From NCBI RefSeq assembly GCF_000236705.1, contig NC_016599.1:1550001-1614000 (forward strand): a stretch of DNA of 64,000 nt, in the 5' to 3' direction. The notes under the pieces were generated by a model. That model was not told the DNA's origin. It saw only the letters and a program-made list of their open reading frames with translations, and did no database searches. This stretch comes from Owenweeksia hongkongensis DSM 17368. GTDB taxonomy: Bacteria > Bacteroidota > Bacteroidia > Flavobacteriales > Schleiferiaceae. A program made the translations under genes and the position numbers. Positions 35,990 through 44,074 of the stretch are shown piece by piece (the stretch's first letter is position 1; every line of letters starts with the position of its first letter).

Positions 35990-36676
35990 ATGATAATTAT
36001 TCTCTTGGCTTTTATGGCGATTGGCTTTATAGTACAAATGCGCCTAAAGAGTAAGTTTAAAAAATATAGCGAAGTTGGCTTGGCCAACGGGCTAAGCGGC
36101 CGCGAGATTGCCGAAAAAATGTTGGCTGATAATAATATTCACGATGTACGCGTGATTTCTACTCCCGGCCAGCTTACCGACCATTACAATCCTGCAAACA
36201 AAACTGTAAACCTTAGTGAAGCAGTTTACGAACAACGAAACATTGCCGCTGCTGCCGTTGCTGCCCACGAATGTGGACACGCTGTGCAACATGCTACCGC
36301 TTATAGCTGGTTGCAATTCCGTTCGGCCATGGTACCTATCGTGAGCTTTAGCTCCAAGGCTATGGGTATTGTTTTCCTATTGATGATTTTAGGTTCTGCC
36401 TTTGTGCACCTATTTCCATTGGACACAGTTCTATGGACGATGATTTTCCTACAAGGAGCCATTACATTATTTACTGTAGTTACCCTTCCGGTGGAATATG
36501 ACGCGAGTAATCGTGCACTGGTTTGGTTAGAAACCACTGGCACCGCCACCCCAAGTGAGCACGCACAAGCAAAAGACGCTCTTAATGCTGCCGCTAATAC
36601 TTATTTGGTAGCTGCTTTGGCTTCTATCACTCAGCTGGCTTACTATGTAATGCTATTGATGGGAAGTCGAGACTAA
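35990..36676 (+). CDS. YugP-family zinc metallopeptidase
   Basis: A 228-residue membrane protease of the zinc_peptidase_2/YugP type. An N-terminal membrane segment (MIIILLAFMAIGFIV), the zinc motif AAHECGHAVQHA with HExxH at about residues 93-97, the downstream Glu in VEYDASNRALVWLE and two further hydrophobic segments are present. Substrates are not known. The gene is followed by a strong terminator and diverges from surE. Confidence 0.9.
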   Translation: MIIILLAFMAIGFIVQMRLKSKFKKYSEVGLANGLSGREIAEKMLADNNIHDVRVISTPGQLTDHYNPANKTVNLSEAVYEQRNIAAAAVAAHECGHAVQHATAYSWLQFRSAMVPIVSFSSKAMGIVFLLMILGSAFVHLFPLDTVLWTMIFLQGAITLFTVVTLPVEYDASNRALVWLETTGTATPSEHAQAKDALNAAANTYLVAALASITQLAYYVMLLMGSRD

Positions 36677-36704
36677 GCTTCATTGAAGCTTTTAAAATAT
36701 TTAG

Positions 36705-36739
36705 CCCTGTCAGAGTTTCAAACTCTGACAGGGTTTTTT
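36705..36739 (+). terminator. Rho-independent terminator after the zinc peptidase
   Basis: CCCTGTCAGAGTT pairs perfectly with AACTCTGACAGGG (36705-36733), followed by TTTTTT. The inner stem is uninterrupted. The stop codon of the peptidase is 28 bases upstream. Confidence 0.85.
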
Positions 36740-36743
36740 CTTT

Positions 36744-36901
36744 TATCCACCTCCGCCCTACGGGGACCTCTACTTCCCCGAAAGCTTTCGGGGTCAGCAC
36801 AGGCTCTCTGCGGAGGACAAGCAACACCCAGTCAGTCCGAGCGGAGTCGAGGCCCCATCTTGACACTTTCTTTTATCCCCTCTCGACTCCGCTCGGGGAA
36901 A
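36744..36901. repeat. Interspersed repeat cluster with CCGAGCGGAGTCGAGG inverted pair
   Basis: Contains the palindrome CCCCGAAAGCTTTCGGGG around 36777-36794 (also at 15.43 kb), then CCGAGCGGAGTCGAGG at 36837-36852 and its near-perfect inverse at 36882-36897. Together with the terminator and the BlaI operators it fills the 316-base gap between the peptidase and blaI-like genes. Confidence 0.7.
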
Positions 36902-36929
36902 CTTTCCTAAATGTCTAAATTAAAATTTC

Positions 36930-36964
36930 AAACTAAACAATTAGTTTAAACTAAAATTTTAGTT
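36930..36964. promoter_or_regulatory. Twin BlaI/CopY-type operators before the regulator
   Basis: Two 14-base palindromes, ACTAAACAATTAGT (36932-36945) and ACTAAAATTTTAGT (36950-36963), centres 18 bases apart. They overlap the region of a promoter with a -7-like box TACATTAG (36964-36971), 22 bases before the ATG. The half-site ACTA/TAGT is close to the known BlaI-type TACA/TGTA form. Confidence 0.68.
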
Positions 36965-36992
36965 ACATTAGCTCCAGCAAAATATTTAAAGC

Positions 36993-37364
36993 ATGGAAAT
37001 CAAGGAGCTAACAAAAGCAGAAGAAGAGATAATGCAAATCCTGTGGGAACTGGATGGTGGCTTTGTGAAAGACATCATTGCAGAAATATCTGAGCCGAAA
37101 CCTGCCTACAATACCGTTTCTACCATTGTTAGAATTTTGGTACAAAAAGAAATGGTGGACCACACCTCACACGGAAAATCGCACCGCTACCATCCTCTGA
37201 TCACCAAAGAAGAATACAGCAAATACAAAATGGACAATCTGATGAGTGGCTACTTTGAAGGCTCATTCAGCAACATGGTTTCCTTTTTTGTAAAGAAGAA
37301 ACAGCTCAACACCAAAGAACTTGATGACATTCTTAAAATAATCGAAAACAATAAGGAATCATGA
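36993..37364 (+). CDS. BlaI/MecI/CopY-family repressor
   Basis: A 123-residue winged-helix repressor: MEIKELTKAEEEIMQILWELD, FVKDIIAEI, AYNTVSTIVRILVQKEMVDH and HRYHPLI. BlaI proteins dimerise on palindromic operators and are cleaved by their M56 partner peptidase when it is activated, releasing the genes. Its stop overlaps the M56 gene by four bases (ATGA), the standard coupling. Two matching palindromes lie in the promoter region. No beta-lactamase is in the window, so the signal is probably not an antibiotic. Confidence 0.92.
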   Translation: MEIKELTKAEEEIMQILWELDGGFVKDIIAEISEPKPAYNTVSTIVRILVQKEMVDHTSHGKSHRYHPLITKEEYSKYKMDNLMSGYFEGSFSNMVSFFVKKKQLNTKELDDILKIIENNKES

Positions 37365-38653
37365 ATACCCTCCTCATCATCCGCTTTGTAGCCTTTTCAG
37401 GGATGCTTTATCTACTTTATATCTTGGTATTTAAGCGCTTTAGCTTTTTTGCAGGAAACCGTTGGTTGTTACTTTCTATCCCCTTGATATCGTTTGTCAT
37501 TCCTTTAGTTGCGCCACAGTTTACCAATAGCGTTGCGCCCGCTCTCGCCACTTTTCAGTTGGAAGAAATTATCCTGAATACTACAGCCTCACCAATAGAA
37601 GAAACTACAAATTCCACCAACTGGCTGCTTCTCTCCTATTTTGCAGGATTCTCAATCATGACCCTGCTCCTTATAATAGGACTCGCCAAAGCGTTTCAAA
37701 TAAAAAGAAAGGCGGTTGAGAAAACCGGCAACATCTATTATTCATCCAATATTTCCAGCGCCTACACTTTTTTCAAGAGCATCATTATTCCGCTTTCGCT
37801 AAAAGGGCATAAAGACATTGATACTATTATAAAACACGAGCAGGTGCATGTTCGCCAATGGCACGGGCTGGACAATCTCTACTTTCAAATTATTACAGCC
37901 CTCGCCTGGTTCAACCCATTTATACACCTACTGGCAAAAGAGCTAAGGCAAACCCATGAGTGCCTGGCTGATGAAGAAGCTGTAGAAAAAACATCACGTG
38001 AAGAGTATGCACACCTCCTTCTGAGCAGTGCATTTGGCAATGAACTCAATTTCCCGTTGGCCGCGGGAACTGCCACTCCTTTTTTTAATTCAAGTTTAAT
38101 TAAAACACGTATTACCATGATTTACAAATCGAAAACAAACAGACATTTTAAATGGGCTTATTTGGCTCTTCTGCCCATGCTGGCGGCTATGACGCTTTAT
38201 TCTTGTGATAAAGTGAAAGAAGAAAAGTCAGTAAGTGCACAACATGAAGAAAAAACGACTCCCATTTCTTTTGCAGATGTAGAACAGGTGCCACTTTTTG
38301 AAGGCTGTGATGCTAATTTATCCAATGATGAAGCAAAAGCCTGTTTCCAACAAGGTATTATGAAGTACATTGGAAATAACTTCGAATATCCTAAAACAGC
38401 CTCCAAGCTAGGTATTGAAGGAAAAGTGTACGTGCAATTTATAATTGCTAAAGATGCTTCCATTGAAGACGTGGAAGTACTCAAAGGGCTTTCGTATGAA
38501 GAAGACAATATTGAGCAAAAATCCGCAGTGGACGAGGCTCATGAGGAAATAAGTAAACTCATTGCTTCCATTCCTCTTACCGCCCCAGCCTATAAAGGAG
38601 GAAAAAAGGTAGCGATGTCTTTTATAATCCCCATCAACATGAAGCTTAAATGA
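37361..38653 (+). CDS. M56 (BlaR1/MecR1-like) metallopeptidase with C-terminal TonB domain
   Basis: A 430-residue membrane peptidase. Several N-terminal membrane segments enclose the zinc motif HEQVHVRQWH (HExxH at about residues 159-163) followed by a second Glu in ECLADEEAV. A fourth membrane segment ends near residue 285 (YLALLPMLAAMTLYS). The C-terminus carries a TonB-type fold: YPKTASKLGIEGKVYVQFII, with VLKGLSYEED and IPINMKLK. The TonB-like end would face the periplasm. It is translated with the upstream BlaI gene and is the likely sensor and protease that inactivates that repressor. This fused arrangement is common in Bacteroidota. Confidence 0.9.
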   Translation: MNTLLIIRFVAFSGMLYLLYILVFKRFSFFAGNRWLLLSIPLISFVIPLVAPQFTNSVAPALATFQLEEIILNTTASPIEETTNSTNWLLLSYFAGFSIMTLLLIIGLAKAFQIKRKAVEKTGNIYYSSNISSAYTFFKSIIIPLSLKGHKDIDTIIKHEQVHVRQWHGLDNLYFQIITALAWFNPFIHLLAKELRQTHECLADEEAVEKTSREEYAHLLLSSAFGNELNFPLAAGTATPFFNSSLIKTRITMIYKSKTNRHFKWAYLALLPMLAAMTLYSCDKVKEEKSVSAQHEEKTTPISFADVEQVPLFEGCDANLSNDEAKACFQQGIMKYIGNNFEYPKTASKLGIEGKVYVQFIIAKDASIEDVEVLKGLSYEEDNIEQKSAVDEAHEEISKLIASIPLTAPAYKGGKKVAMSFIIPINMKLK

Positions 38654-38743
38654 AATGTAACAGTGATTCCTTTACTTAATGAAGGTTCGCAGCAATTGAA
38701 ATTAATATAGCTTTAATCTTAGCAGGTTTAAACTTCCAGCTTC

Positions 38744-38806
38744 GTCAGTCCGAGCAAAGTCGAGGACCCTCACAGATACTGCCCCTCGACTCCGCTCGGG
38801 GAGACT
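38744..38806. repeat. Interspersed inverted-pair repeat
   Basis: GTCAGTCCGAGCAAAGTCGA (38745-38764) with the inverse unit CCTCGACTCCGCTCGG at 38784-38799. The same pair occurs at 36831-36897, and the unit CTTCGACTCCGCTCAG is part of the element inside icmF. No gene is present in the 38654-38878 gap. Confidence 0.7.
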
Positions 38807-38843
38807 CTCGTGGAAGTATAAAAAGTGAGAATTAGAAATAGTA

Positions 38844-38880
38844 AACCCTGACCAGTTTAAAAACTCGTCAGGGTTATTTT
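38844..38880. terminator. Bidirectional terminator between M56 and radical SAM genes
   Basis: AACCCTGAC (38844-38852) pairs with GTCAGGGTT (38867-38875), with inner AGTTT/AACT pairing and T-rich flanks on both sides. It lies between two convergent genes and could serve both transcripts. Confidence 0.7.
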
Positions 38881-39883
38881 AAAAACTCACACAGTTTTTA
38901 CAAAGATCCAACTCATCCTTGCGACCATCGTGTAAAAGATGAACATAGCGCAAGCGCTGCTGTCCTTTGTAAACATCATAAAGGGTGTCTTTCAAAATAT
39001 TCCCAACCACGCCTTCACTGTTCAAATCGTTGCAGCACACGCTCACATCACCATTTGGCAAAATTACCATTTGCTTCATCAGTAGGTCGCAGCCCTTTTT
39101 ATTTACTTTTTGCTTTTCGCCAATATCCACCTGTCCGCCCCAATCGTGTAGCCTGCGGTATTCCACAGAATCCAACATCTGAGTAATTTCTCTAAACTCA
39201 GGATGCATCCATGTATCATTAAGAGGGTGCGGAGCCATTACAATACTAATCCCAAATGTTTTGCATTCTGGGTGAAGGTCTTTTTTAAGGTTTATAAAAT
39301 CCTTTACGTTTCTAGAAAATTTCTCCCATTTGGCGTTTACACGCACATCCTCAAATGCTTCTGGTGAACCTCCATCCAAACTAAAGCCTACTTCATCCAA
39401 CACTTTCAAACTCAGTATTTCTCGCGCCAATTTGGAACGCAAAAGCATCCCATTGGTGAGCAATACTATTTTAGGAAAAGGCCTGTCCATTGCTTTAAAA
39501 AGAGTTTGGTAATACTTAATGCGCTCAAACAACTTGAGTTTATTGGGATGCATCAAAGTTTCGCCACCATTATATAGGTTGATGGTTTTAACTCTTTCAA
39601 AACGATTTTCGTGCAAGAGGTTTTCAAACAATGTATCGAGTACCTTCAAACTCATATAAGTTTTGGGCTTCAAGTGATCTAAAGCACAAAACTTACACCT
39701 AAGATTGCAATTGCTACAAAATTCAAGGTTGATTTCGGTAATTGAAGCGGTCTCCGTTTTGAACTTGCCATAATACCTTTGGTACTGATAATTGTACTTC
39801 AGCTCCTGACCTTTTTTTATGGCTTTCCATATCAAGGGCTTATCGGCAGCTAGGCTTTTAAATTTTCGCTTCAATTCTGACAT
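38879..39883 (-). CDS. Radical SAM enzyme with SPASM-type C-terminus
   Basis: A 334-residue radical SAM protein. The cluster motif is CSNCNLRCKFC (CxxxCxxC) near residues 56-66. After the barrel (LYNGGETLMHP, KIVLLTNGML, EVGFSLDGG) comes a second Cys set: VSVCCNDLN and LDLCKNC at the end, which fits a SPASM-like domain binding extra Fe-S clusters. Such proteins often modify peptides or lipids, or mature carbohydrates; no substrate gene sits next to it, so the reaction is unknown. It begins just downstream of a TAGTTTTG box at the ATG. Confidence 0.87.
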   Translation of the reverse strand: MSELKRKFKSLAADKPLIWKAIKKGQELKYNYQYQRYYGKFKTETASITEINLEFCSNCNLRCKFCALDHLKPKTYMSLKVLDTLFENLLHENRFERVKTINLYNGGETLMHPNKLKLFERIKYYQTLFKAMDRPFPKIVLLTNGMLLRSKLAREILSLKVLDEVGFSLDGGSPEAFEDVRVNAKWEKFSRNVKDFINLKKDLHPECKTFGISIVMAPHPLNDTWMHPEFREITQMLDSVEYRRLHDWGGQVDIGEKQKVNKKGCDLLMKQMVILPNGDVSVCCNDLNSEGVVGNILKDTLYDVYKGQQRLRYVHLLHDGRKDELDLCKNCVSF

Positions 39884-39949
39884 GAAACAAAACTAGTCCG
39901 TTTTGACCTCTCAAAAAATGACAAAGGTCAGTTTTGATTGTAAACCAAA

Positions 39950-39979
39950 AAACCCCGACCTCTTTCGAGATCGGGGTTT
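39950..39979 (-). terminator. Terminator of LruC cassette 1
   Basis: AAACCCCGAC and GTCGGGG-type arms with an A run that becomes a U tract on the minus strand. The sequence from AACCCCGACC to GGGGTTTGT is identical to the terminator at 44018-44048, which is 4 kb away behind the DUF3467 gene. Confidence 0.75.
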
Positions 39980-40030
39980 GTATTAATTAAGCTCAAGCCG
40001 TTTAAGTATATTCGAGCAATAAATAGTTAC

Positions 40031-41416
40031 CTAGTAAATCTTTGCACTATTTCTGTAAGTTCCTTCAGTAGTATTGGTGTGCCAGTCTTGGTATGAATTT
40101 CCACCACTTTGTGCCCAGCTAGCGAATTTCAAAAAGGCTTCTACTATATCTGTTTTCTCTACTGCATAATCAGTTGCGGAAGTAGATATTGCCCATGGAA
40201 AACCATCTACAGACACATAAGTATCCCCACTATTCAAGTTGGTGGCATCTGCCATAGTTCCAAAAAGTGATACATCTGCAAGGCTTGTTGGGGCCATACC
40301 GATTTCATGAATTTCATGGCTTCTATCTGTTGTTCTAAAGCTAAAGAAGTTGTAGTTAAGATCAGCCAACGCTAGATTACTGTTTTTTGCAAATTCGATA
40401 GTAACCGTAATAATATCGCCTGTACCTACAGGATCTCCGGCAACTGTATTAAAGAAAGATCCACCTCCCCAGGTTATCACTTTATTTACATTGTCAAATA
40501 CCGGAATTACTGCATGGGTTTGGCCATTTTCTGTACCATTTGCTCCTAGCATCATTACATTTCCTGAAACATCACTACCATTTACACTTACCACATCAGA
40601 TGGGTTGATTCCATTTAACTCTAAGCCCCAACCTTGTGCAATTGATCCACCAGCAGCTTTTACCTGTGCCTCTATCACCAAATAGCGAAGGTCATTATCT
40701 GCATCTGTAATGGCTTCTCTTTTAGCTGAAACTACTAAGTCGTTAAAATCAAAATCGCCATAGGCAGGGAAAAGATCTTCGTACATAAAGGTGGTAGATG
40801 GCACCACAGAGCTGTAGGCCTTAGTAGGATCGTTTGGATAATCATCTACATCATCGCAAACACCATCAGAATCGGTATCAGCACATGGCGCAACTGTAGA
40901 AACGTTGCAACCTGTAGAAGGAGCTGTGTATGTGGCGTTAGTTATATTAATAGAGTGTAACACCAAAGTTCCACCACCAATTAAGTTTCGAATAACAATG
41001 TGTGGGCGGTAAAAACCACTAGCTGCCCCGCTATGAACTGTAATAGTTTGACGCTGCGAACTTCCAGTAAAATGCACTGTCTGAATATGATTAAAAGACC
41101 CTCCTGGGGTAACCAAATAAGCATCTACCGAGTTTGAGCTAGCAGCAGTCAGTTCTATTGTTATCACATACCCTGTGTTCAACTGCATTACAGGCATCAT
41201 CATCTGCAAGTAAGATAGATCTGGAAGAACACCATCTAAATTTGCGTCATAAACGCTTCCATTACCTACCATAAAACAACCTGAATTGCTCGTGTAGTAA
41301 GGTGTCGAAAACGGGTTTAGATTAGAAGTACTTGAAAAATCATGACTAAACTGAGCGTTAGAGATTCCTCCAAATACAAGAGCCAATAGGCCTATATAAA
41401 TCATTTTAGCTTTCAT
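40031..41416 (-). CDS. LruC-domain protein (copy 1)
   Basis: A 461-residue secreted protein with signal peptide (MKAKMIYIGLLALVFGGISNA). The C-terminal half is an LruC domain/DUF4842: YEDLFPAYGDFDFNDLVVSA and the rest of the phrase to YLVIEAQVKAAGG, GWGLELNGI, GDIITVTIEF, FFSFRTTDRSHEIHE and FPWAIST. Calcium-binding-like DTDSDGVCDDVDDYP precedes it. LruC-type proteins are outer-surface proteins of unknown function. It overlaps nothing but follows the lipoprotein gene with a one-base gap, and the pair is repeated at 42057-43843. The last residues (NSAKIY) are identical to the paralogue. Confidence 0.87.
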   Translation of the reverse strand: MKAKMIYIGLLALVFGGISNAQFSHDFSSTSNLNPFSTPYYTSNSGCFMVGNGSVYDANLDGVLPDLSYLQMMMPVMQLNTGYVITIELTAASSNSVDAYLVTPGGSFNHIQTVHFTGSSQRQTITVHSGAASGFYRPHIVIRNLIGGGTLVLHSINITNATYTAPSTGCNVSTVAPCADTDSDGVCDDVDDYPNDPTKAYSSVVPSTTFMYEDLFPAYGDFDFNDLVVSAKREAITDADNDLRYLVIEAQVKAAGGSIAQGWGLELNGINPSDVVSVNGSDVSGNVMMLGANGTENGQTHAVIPVFDNVNKVITWGGGSFFNTVAGDPVGTGDIITVTIEFAKNSNLALADLNYNFFSFRTTDRSHEIHEIGMAPTSLADVSLFGTMADATNLNSGDTYVSVDGFPWAISTSATDYAVEKTDIVEAFLKFASWAQSGGNSYQDWHTNTTEGTYRNSAKIY

Positions 41417-41417
41417 C

Positions 41418-41807
41418 TTAAATAGAATTTAGAGTTACTACGTTTCCTGATACTGATAAGGCTTTTCTTGTACCGCTAGCATTTACCAAAAACAATTCTT
41501 TGGTTCCATCAACTATATCAAACGGCATTTCCAAACCCTTGGAAAGATCAACATTGTATTTTAGAAGTGTTACTTCGTCTTTATTTTGAATAGTAATTAA
41601 TGTCATGGCTTGAGAAGGCAATCCTTCATGAGCCGGTACTTTAAGAGTTACTGTTTTCAATTCAGAAAAATCAAAACCTTCGGGTACGTTTAACTCTTGA
41701 AAAGAAGTAACTGACTCATCATAATTCCCTTGAATTTTCTGCTCCTCTTTTGAACAGCTGACCAATGCGATAGCTGAAATCGCGGCAACAATCAATGCTT
41801 GCTTCAT
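41418..41807 (-). CDS. Small lipoprotein partner of LruC copy 1
   Basis: A 129-residue protein with a lipoprotein signal (MKQALIVAAISAIALVSC, Cys as acylation site) and a charged mature part SKEEQKIQGNYDESVTSFQELNVPEGFDFSELKT. It is a close relative of the gene at 43457-43843. It lies one base before the LruC gene, so the two are cotranscribed and probably function together at the cell envelope. No family with a known role is recognised. Confidence 0.8.
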   Translation of the reverse strand: MKQALIVAAISAIALVSCSKEEQKIQGNYDESVTSFQELNVPEGFDFSELKTVTLKVPAHEGLPSQAMTLITIQNKDEVTLLKYNVDLSKGLEMPFDIVDGTKELFLVNASGTRKALSVSGNVVTLNSI

Positions 41808-41975
41808 AGTATTTGTTTTTAGTTGAATTTATAAAACGAGGCAAAAATTGAAATTTTCAGATAATTGTAGGAAAAATCTTCGTTTAACGATATGTTTTTT
41901 TCGACTACATTTTAAAACAACACAGGTAAGTTCAGGTACATACAAGAACAATTTACCGACCAAATAAGACACAAA

Positions 41976-42005
41976 AAAACCCCAACCTCTTTAGAGATTG
42001 GGGAT
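41976..42005 (-). terminator. Terminator of LruC cassette 2
   Basis: CCCCAACCTC (41980-41989) pairs with GAGATTGGGG (41994-42003), preceded by an A run that is a U tract on the minus strand. It matches the terminator of cassette 1 in layout but differs at several bases. Confidence 0.72.
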
Positions 42006-42056
42006 ATATTAATTACGCCAAAGCAGTTTAAATATGCTCGAGCAATAAATAACTGT

Positions 42057-43454
42057 CTAGTAAATCTTAGCGCTATTTCTATAAGTTCCTTCTGTAGTAT
42101 TAGTATGCCAGTCCTGGTAAGAGTTACCACCACTTTGTGCCCAGCCTGCAAGTTTAAGGAAAGCTTCTACTATATCCGCTTTCTCTACAGCATAGTCAGT
42201 TCCCGAAGTAGATATTGCCCATGGAAGTCCATCTATAGAAGCATAGGTTTCACCATTGTTCAAGTTGCTGGCATCTGCCATAGTTCCAAAAAGAGCTTGA
42301 TTGGCTAAGTTTGTAGGAGCCATTCCCATTTCATGAATTTCATGACTTCTATCTCCAGTTCTAAAGCTAAAGAAGTTGTAGTCAAGATCCCCTACTGTCA
42401 AATTACTACTTTTTGCAAATTCAATGGTAACCGTAATAATATCGCCTGTACCTACAGGATCTCCGGCAACTGTATTAAAGAAAGATCCACCTCCCCAGGT
42501 TATCACTTTATTTACATTGTCAAATACCGGAATTACTGCATGGGTTTGGCCATTTTCGGTGCCATTTGCTCCTAGCATCATTACATTTCCTGAAACATCA
42601 CTACCATTTACACTTACCACATCAGATGGGTTGATTCCATTTAACTCTAAGCCCCAACCTTGTGCAATAGATCCACCAGCAGCTTTTACTTCGGCCTCTA
42701 TTACCAAGTAACGAAGGTCATTATCCGCATCTGTAATGGCTTCTCTTTTAGCTGAAACTACCAAGTCATTAAAATCAAAATCGCCATAGGCAGGGAAAAG
42801 ATCTTCGTACATAAAAGTGGTAGGTAAAACCATAGAACTATAAGCTTTATTAGGATCATTCGGGTAATCATCTACATTATCACATACACCGTCTGCATCA
42901 GTATCTGTACAAGCAGTACCGCCTCCATTTGTCACCGTACATCCAGGACCAGGAGAATAGGTGGCGTTGGTTACCTCAACACCGTGAAGGGTTAAATTAG
43001 TTGACGGACTACTGTAAATATATGGTCTTAACAAACCCGTATATCCCGAAGGAACATTAATAGTAGCTTCAGTAGGAGTAGCCGCAGCAGGTAAACTAGT
43101 CGAGGGCCACCCTCCCTCAAATGTATTGGAGCTAGTGCCAAAATTAAAATATACAACAACAGGAACCTGACTCGAATACGTAATTTTAACCGAGTAACCA
43201 CTTTGAATATTCATCACTGGGAAAAAGATTATAAATGGGTTGCTGTGAGACATGGCCTTAACCCCTCCTGCAGTATTGTCCCAAAATAACTGAGGATATC
43301 CCGTATAGTTTCGAAAGCACCCCGGGTCATTAAATACACCACTATTGTCTAAACTCGGTTGGAAACTTGAGCTACTGTTAAATGTATGTGCAAACTGAGC
43401 CTGTGCAGTACTCACCAAACACGCTGCTATCAATAAATTAAATATTTTTTTCAT
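42057..43454 (-). CDS. LruC-domain protein (copy 2)
   Basis: A 465-residue paralogue of the gene at 40031-41416. N-terminal halves differ (after the signal peptide MKKIFNLLIAACLVSTAQA), while from YEDLFPAYGDFDFNDL onwards they are almost the same. The bases 42427-42689 match 40401-40663 with three differences, much closer than the rest, indicating recent gene conversion. The calcium-like DTDADGVCDNVDDYP segment and the C-terminal EGTYRNSAKIY are present. Function unknown; exported surface protein. Confidence 0.87.
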   Translation of the reverse strand: MKKIFNLLIAACLVSTAQAQFAHTFNSSSSFQPSLDNSGVFNDPGCFRNYTGYPQLFWDNTAGGVKAMSHSNPFIIFFPVMNIQSGYSVKITYSSQVPVVVYFNFGTSSNTFEGGWPSTSLPAAATPTEATINVPSGYTGLLRPYIYSSPSTNLTLHGVEVTNATYSPGPGCTVTNGGGTACTDTDADGVCDNVDDYPNDPNKAYSSMVLPTTFMYEDLFPAYGDFDFNDLVVSAKREAITDADNDLRYLVIEAEVKAAGGSIAQGWGLELNGINPSDVVSVNGSDVSGNVMMLGANGTENGQTHAVIPVFDNVNKVITWGGGSFFNTVAGDPVGTGDIITVTIEFAKSSNLTVGDLDYNFFSFRTGDRSHEIHEMGMAPTNLANQALFGTMADASNLNNGETYASIDGLPWAISTSGTDYAVEKADIVEAFLKLAGWAQSGGNSYQDWHTNTTEGTYRNSAKIY

Positions 43455-43456
43455 GA

Positions 43457-43843
43457 TTAGATAGAGTTTAGATTAACAAAGGGTGAATTGATCTTCACGT
43501 GTTTCATTATAGGCCCATCTACCACAACAAGCTCTTTAGTACCTACTGGAATATTGATGCGCATCTCAAAATCCTGATCAAGATTTCGATTATGCTTTAG
43601 AAGTGTAATTCCATCCAAGGTTTGTACAGTTAGCAAACCTTTAGCCCCCACAGTAAGGCCACTATTGCCGGTAGATGTAAAGGTTACAGTTTTACTTCCG
43701 GCAAAATCAAATCCTTCAGGCACGTTCATTTCTCTAAAAGAAGTAACTGACTCATCAGTATTTCCTTGGATTTTCTGCTCCTCTTTTGAACAGCCAACCA
43801 ATGCGACAGCCGAAATTGCGGCAACAATCAATGTTTGCTTCAT
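43457..43843 (-). CDS. Small lipoprotein partner of LruC copy 2
   Basis: A 128-residue lipoprotein: MKQTLIVAAISAVALVGC, then SKEEQKIQGNTDESVTSF, close to the partner of copy 1. I use the ATG at 43843, since the upstream frame lacks a signal peptide and the paralogue starts at the matching place. The leader before both genes shares TTTATAAAT and AAAACAAATACT, so the duplication includes regulatory DNA. It is followed after two bases by LruC copy 2. Confidence 0.8.
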   Translation of the reverse strand: MKQTLIVAAISAVALVGCSKEEQKIQGNTDESVTSFREMNVPEGFDFAGSKTVTFTSTGNSGLTVGAKGLLTVQTLDGITLLKHNRNLDQDFEMRINIPVGTKELVVVDGPIMKHVKINSPFVNLNSI

Positions 43844-44017
43844 AGTATTTGTTTTTAGTTGATTTATAAAACGAGGCAAACATTCACATTTTGAACCTAT
43901 CAAAAGAAAAACATTCGTTTATCGGCATTATTTATACGTCTACTTTACTGCTCTTTATAACTTGAGAAATCATTTGCAAAGTTGAATTGAGAGTGGCCAC
44001 CTTCCTTATCAACTCAC

Positions 44018-44048
44018 AAAAAAACCCCGACCTCTTTCGAGATCGGGG
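44018..44048 (-). terminator. Terminator at the end of the rpo transcription unit
   Basis: CCCCGACCTC (44025-44034), loop TTTC, GAGATCGGGG (44039-44048), with a preceding A run that is a U tract on the minus strand. It lies 26 bases after the DUF3467 stop. The core is the same as in 39950-39979. Confidence 0.78.
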
Positions 44049-44074
44049 TTTGTAATTTATAGCTTAAGCTAAGT

